From assembly GCA_039527025.1 (NCBI GenBank), contig BAAAJN010000004.1:124001-188000 (forward strand): a DNA stretch of 64,000 nt. Reading direction: 5' to 3'. The translations under genes and the position numbers were made by a program. The notes below the pieces were generated by a model. It had not been told where the DNA came from. It worked only from the letters and a program-made list of their open reading frames with translations, and searched no databases. The stretch is from Microlunatus lacustris. GTDB lineage: Bacteria; Actinomycetota; Actinomycetes; Propionibacteriales; Propionibacteriaceae. This document shows positions 62,050-64,000 of the stretch, one piece after another. Within the stretch, counting starts at the first letter, position 1. Each line of letters starts with the position of its first letter.

Positions 62050-62096
62050 ACGCTCTGACCCGCCGGCTTCGTCGTCGCCGGTCAGACGAAGAGCGT
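62050..62096 (+). terminator. Terminator-like hairpin after the XRE-MurA gene
   Basis: An outer stem ACGCTC / GAGCGT (62050-62055 and 62091-62096) encloses TGACC..GGC pairing with GCCGGTCA. It begins 34 bases after the stop. Confidence 0.5.
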
Positions 62097-62156
62097 GTCT
62101 GACCGGCTCCTCTTCACTCCGGCGGCGCGTCATCCGGTGCGGGTCGGGATCCGCGG

Positions 62157-62173
62157 CCTGAGCTGGTCGAAGG
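62157..62173. repeat. Single copy of the dispersed repeat
   Basis: CCTGAGCTGGTCGAAGG, one base different from the CCTGAGCTCGTCGAAGG form, in the gap between convergent genes. Confidence 0.75.
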
Positions 62174-62187
62174 CCCCTGAGCCGCCG

Positions 62188-62244
62188 TCGCCCCTGGGTA
62201 CCCCATCACCCCTGTCGACCGGGGCACCGGGAACCCAGGGGCGA
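62188..62244. repeat. Nested inverted repeats between convergent genes
   Basis: Outer arms at 62188-62202 (TCGCCCCTGGGTACC) and 62230-62244 (GGAACCCAGGGGCGA) match at 14 of 15 positions. Inside lies a second near-palindrome, CCCCTGTCGACCGGGG (62209-62224). The structure lies 23 bases beyond the pdxY stop and could end its transcripts or those of the MurA-like gene. Confidence 0.7.
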
Positions 62245-62266
62245 ACTTCCCCCTCGTCCCGCGTTC

Positions 62267-63130
62267 TCAGCGCAGCCGCGTCGCCGCGAAGGACCGCGTG
62301 GGTGCGGCGATCTCGTCCTGGGCGGCGACCAGCTGCAGCTCGGCCTGACCCGAGGCGACGGTGACGTCCAGGACGCCGTGCACCACCGCTGCGGTGTGCG
62401 CCACCGAGGCGGCGACGTCGCGCGTCCGCAGGTAGCTGGCCAAGAAGGTGGCGGCGGTCAGGTCGCCCGCGCCGGTGAAGGTCCGCGGCAGCAGCGGCGT
62501 CGTCACCTGCCAGGCCCCCTCGCCGGAGACGGCGACCATGTCGATGGTGCCCGGCGCCGCGTCGGTGTGCACGACGCTGGTGACCAGCACGATCTCCGGT
62601 CCCAGCGCGCGGGCGGCGTCCGCGGCGGCGAGCACCTCGGGCAGCGTGGAGGTGCCCAGGCCGGTGAGCAGCTCGAGCTCGAACTGGTTCGGCGTGATGA
62701 TCTGGGCGGCCGGCACCACCCGGTCGCGCATCAGCTCCGGGATCCCGTCCCGGACGTAGACGCCGCGGCCGACGTCACCGAGCACGGGGTCGCAGCAGTA
62801 GAGGGCCGACGGGTTGCGCGACCGCACCAGGTCCACCGCGTCGAGGATCACCGCGCCGACGTCCGCGCCGCCCTGGTAGCCCGACAGCACGGCGTCGCAG
62901 CGCTCCAGCACCCCGCGCTCGTCGATGCCGCGGATCACCTCCGCGACGTCCTCCGCCCGGAGCAGCGGGCCCCGCCACCCCGGGTAGCCGGTGTGGTTGG
63001 AGAAGTGCACGGTCAGCACGGGCCACACCTCGACCCCCATCCGCATCAGCGGGAAGGTGGCCGCGCTGTTGCCGACGTGGCCGTAGGCCACCGAGGACTG
63101 GATGGACAGGATGGTGGTCACGTCGGCCAT
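62267..63130 (-). CDS. pdxY: Pyridoxal kinase
   Basis: The 287-residue ribokinase-superfamily enzyme has the pyridoxal-kinase start ILSIQSSVAYGHVGNSAA, then VLTVHFSNHTGYPGWRG, VLSGYQGGADVG, CCDPVLGDVGRGVYV and the anion-hole/catalytic FTGAGDLTAA. It phosphorylates pyridoxal to PLP with ATP in the salvage pathway. The MocR regulator at 53872 uses PLP, but nothing in sequence links the two genes. Confidence 0.93.
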   Translation of the reverse strand: MADVTTILSIQSSVAYGHVGNSAATFPLMRMGVEVWPVLTVHFSNHTGYPGWRGPLLRAEDVAEVIRGIDERGVLERCDAVLSGYQGGADVGAVILDAVDLVRSRNPSALYCCDPVLGDVGRGVYVRDGIPELMRDRVVPAAQIITPNQFELELLTGLGTSTLPEVLAAADAARALGPEIVLVTSVVHTDAAPGTIDMVAVSGEGAWQVTTPLLPRTFTGAGDLTAATFLASYLRTRDVAASVAHTAAVVHGVLDVTVASGQAELQLVAAQDEIAAPTRSFAATRLR

Positions 63131-63157
63131 CCTCCCGCACCGCCGAGGTGCTCCCGG

Positions 63158-64000
63158 TCAGCGGCCGGGCGGTGGGGCGGCCCGGTGCGTCAGCCGGCCC
63201 AGCATGCTGCGGGCGGCGTGGGCGACCAGGTCGCGGTCGTGGGTGAGGACGTAGTCGAACTCGCGGTCGCGCTGCCGCCGGGCCGGGGTCCGCAGGTCCG
63301 ACGCCGCCAGCATCACCGACAGGGTGGGGGCCAGCACGAGCACGTTCCACTCGCGCACCAGCGGGTCCGAGGGGTCCAGCGACGTGGTCGAGACGCCGGG
63401 GGCGCCGGTGCCGTGCAGGTCCTGCGCCGCGGCCATCACCAGGGTGCTGTGCCCGGCGAGCCGGCGGTAGCGCTCCTGGGTGGCGGGGGTGAACTGCTCG
63501 GCGGTCTGGAAGGCGGCGAGCACGAGGCTCGACGTCCCCGCCGGCCCGGCCACCGCCTCGAGCCGCTGGCTGAGCGCCACCAGGACGGGTTTCGTCGCCC
63601 GCCGGGTGGCGTACCGGCGCGCCGCCAGCTCGAACGGGCTGCGGTGCGGCACCGGTGCCGCTGCGGTGGGCACCCGGAGCACGTCGGCGACCTGCCGCGC
63701 GGGTGGACGCGTCGGACGGCCGTGGTACCGCGGTCCGCAGGCGAGGGTGGCCCCGGCGGCGACGGCAGCCGCCTCGGCGCGCTCGTCGGCGACGTCCTCG
63801 GCCGCGACCACCGCGCCCGAGGAGTGGCTGAACGCCGTGGTGGCCTGGATGGTCTCCACCGTCAGCGGGCTGGTCGGCTCGTCCAGCACCCGGCGGCTGA
63901 GCACCACCAGGACGGGTTCGATGACCGCGACCGCGGCCAGGCTGGCGGCGCTGCGGCCCACGTCGCGCAGACCGACCTCCCAGCCGAGCCCCCGTGCCGC
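63158..64000 (-). CDS. DICT sensory domain protein (5' end outside window)
   Basis: The frame is open to base 64000, giving at least 280 residues. The C-terminal two thirds match a DICT domain: KPVLVALSQRLEAVAG, VLAAFQTAEQF, ERYRRLAGHSTLVM, VREWNVLVLAP and FDYVLTHDRDLVAHAA. The visible N-terminal part begins ARGLGWEVGLRDVGRSAASL and contains VLVVLSRRVLDE, perhaps another sensor-like repeat. DICT domains accompany signalling outputs such as GGDEF or MerR domains. Any such output domain would lie outside the window. GTG 63961 is therefore not taken as the start. Confidence 0.75.
   Translation of the reverse strand, partial: AARGLGWEVGLRDVGRSAASLAAVAVIEPVLVVLSRRVLDEPTSPLTVETIQATTAFSHSSGAVVAAEDVADERAEAAAVAAGATLACGPRYHGRPTRPPARQVADVLRVPTAAAPVPHRSPFELAARRYATRRATKPVLVALSQRLEAVAGPAGTSSLVLAAFQTAEQFTPATQERYRRLAGHSTLVMAAAQDLHGTGAPGVSTTSLDPSDPLVREWNVLVLAPTLSVMLAASDLRTPARRQRDREFDYVLTHDRDLVAHAARSMLGRLTHRAAPPPGR

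Overview
The window is dense, very GC-rich chromosomal DNA (third codon positions almost always G or C, many GTG starts, ATGA-type stop/start overlaps) from an actinobacterium. A phosphatidylinositol/PIM lipid cluster, a GarA-type FHA protein, the Sbp/DUF881 cell-division neighbourhood and an actinobacterial-type dif sequence support this. A pyrophosphate-type phosphofructokinase, a zinc-ribbon form of GarA and dispersed CCTGAGC..GTCGAAGG repeats suggest Propionibacteriales, perhaps Propionibacteriaceae; that rank is an inference.

Layout. 1-4574: sugar-acid catabolism (end of an enolase-superfamily dehydratase, a Gfo/Idh-DUF6807 fusion, a metal-site-degenerate M24-fold protein, a GarR-like reductase), then a GH51 arabinofuranosidase on the other strand. 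6482-11948: thrS, a HIT-family protein, pgsA1, patA and pimA, in the order known from Mycobacterium tuberculosis Rv2614c-Rv2610c. 12007-21260: a second block syntenic with Rv1822-Rv1832 (pgsA2, DUF881, sbp, DUF881, gcvH, garA, MerR, DUF151, MerR, glycine riboswitch, gcvP). 21385-35298: housekeeping and accessory genes, including a ThuA-like protein, methyltransferase, YihY, PPi-PFK, YciO, an ankyrin protein, a polyol dehydrogenase / HAD / CDP-glycerol transferase group, a class II photolyase and an ArsR-MFS pair. 35250-37407: a disturbed patch with a frameshifted small gene, a lower-GC WcbI-like gene and a 331-base stretch without a clear gene. 37408-44475: an SRPBCC protein, an ABC exporter, an AI-2E-family protein and a cobalamin-riboswitch-controlled btuCDF operon. 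44501-48237: two more sugar-acid dehydratases and an MFS carrier.

A 28-bp sequence at 48618-48645 has the XerC arm / 6-bp centre / XerD arm layout of a dif site, so the window probably contains the chromosome dimer-resolution site and lies near the replication terminus. Beyond it are an APC permease, a class A PBP, DUF1990, a YczE-MocR divergent pair, an acyltransferase, a lipoprotein with a divergent LacI regulator, lpd, an XRE-MurA fusion with a palindromic operator candidate, pdxY and the end of a DICT-domain protein.

Regulation. Many genes start with a TANNNT -10 element exactly 6-7 bases before ATG/GTG, which implies widespread leaderless transcription. Convergent gene pairs are often separated by strong hairpins. 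Two riboswitches (glycine, cobalamin) are recognisable. I found no tRNA, rRNA, CRISPR array, insertion sequence or prophage.
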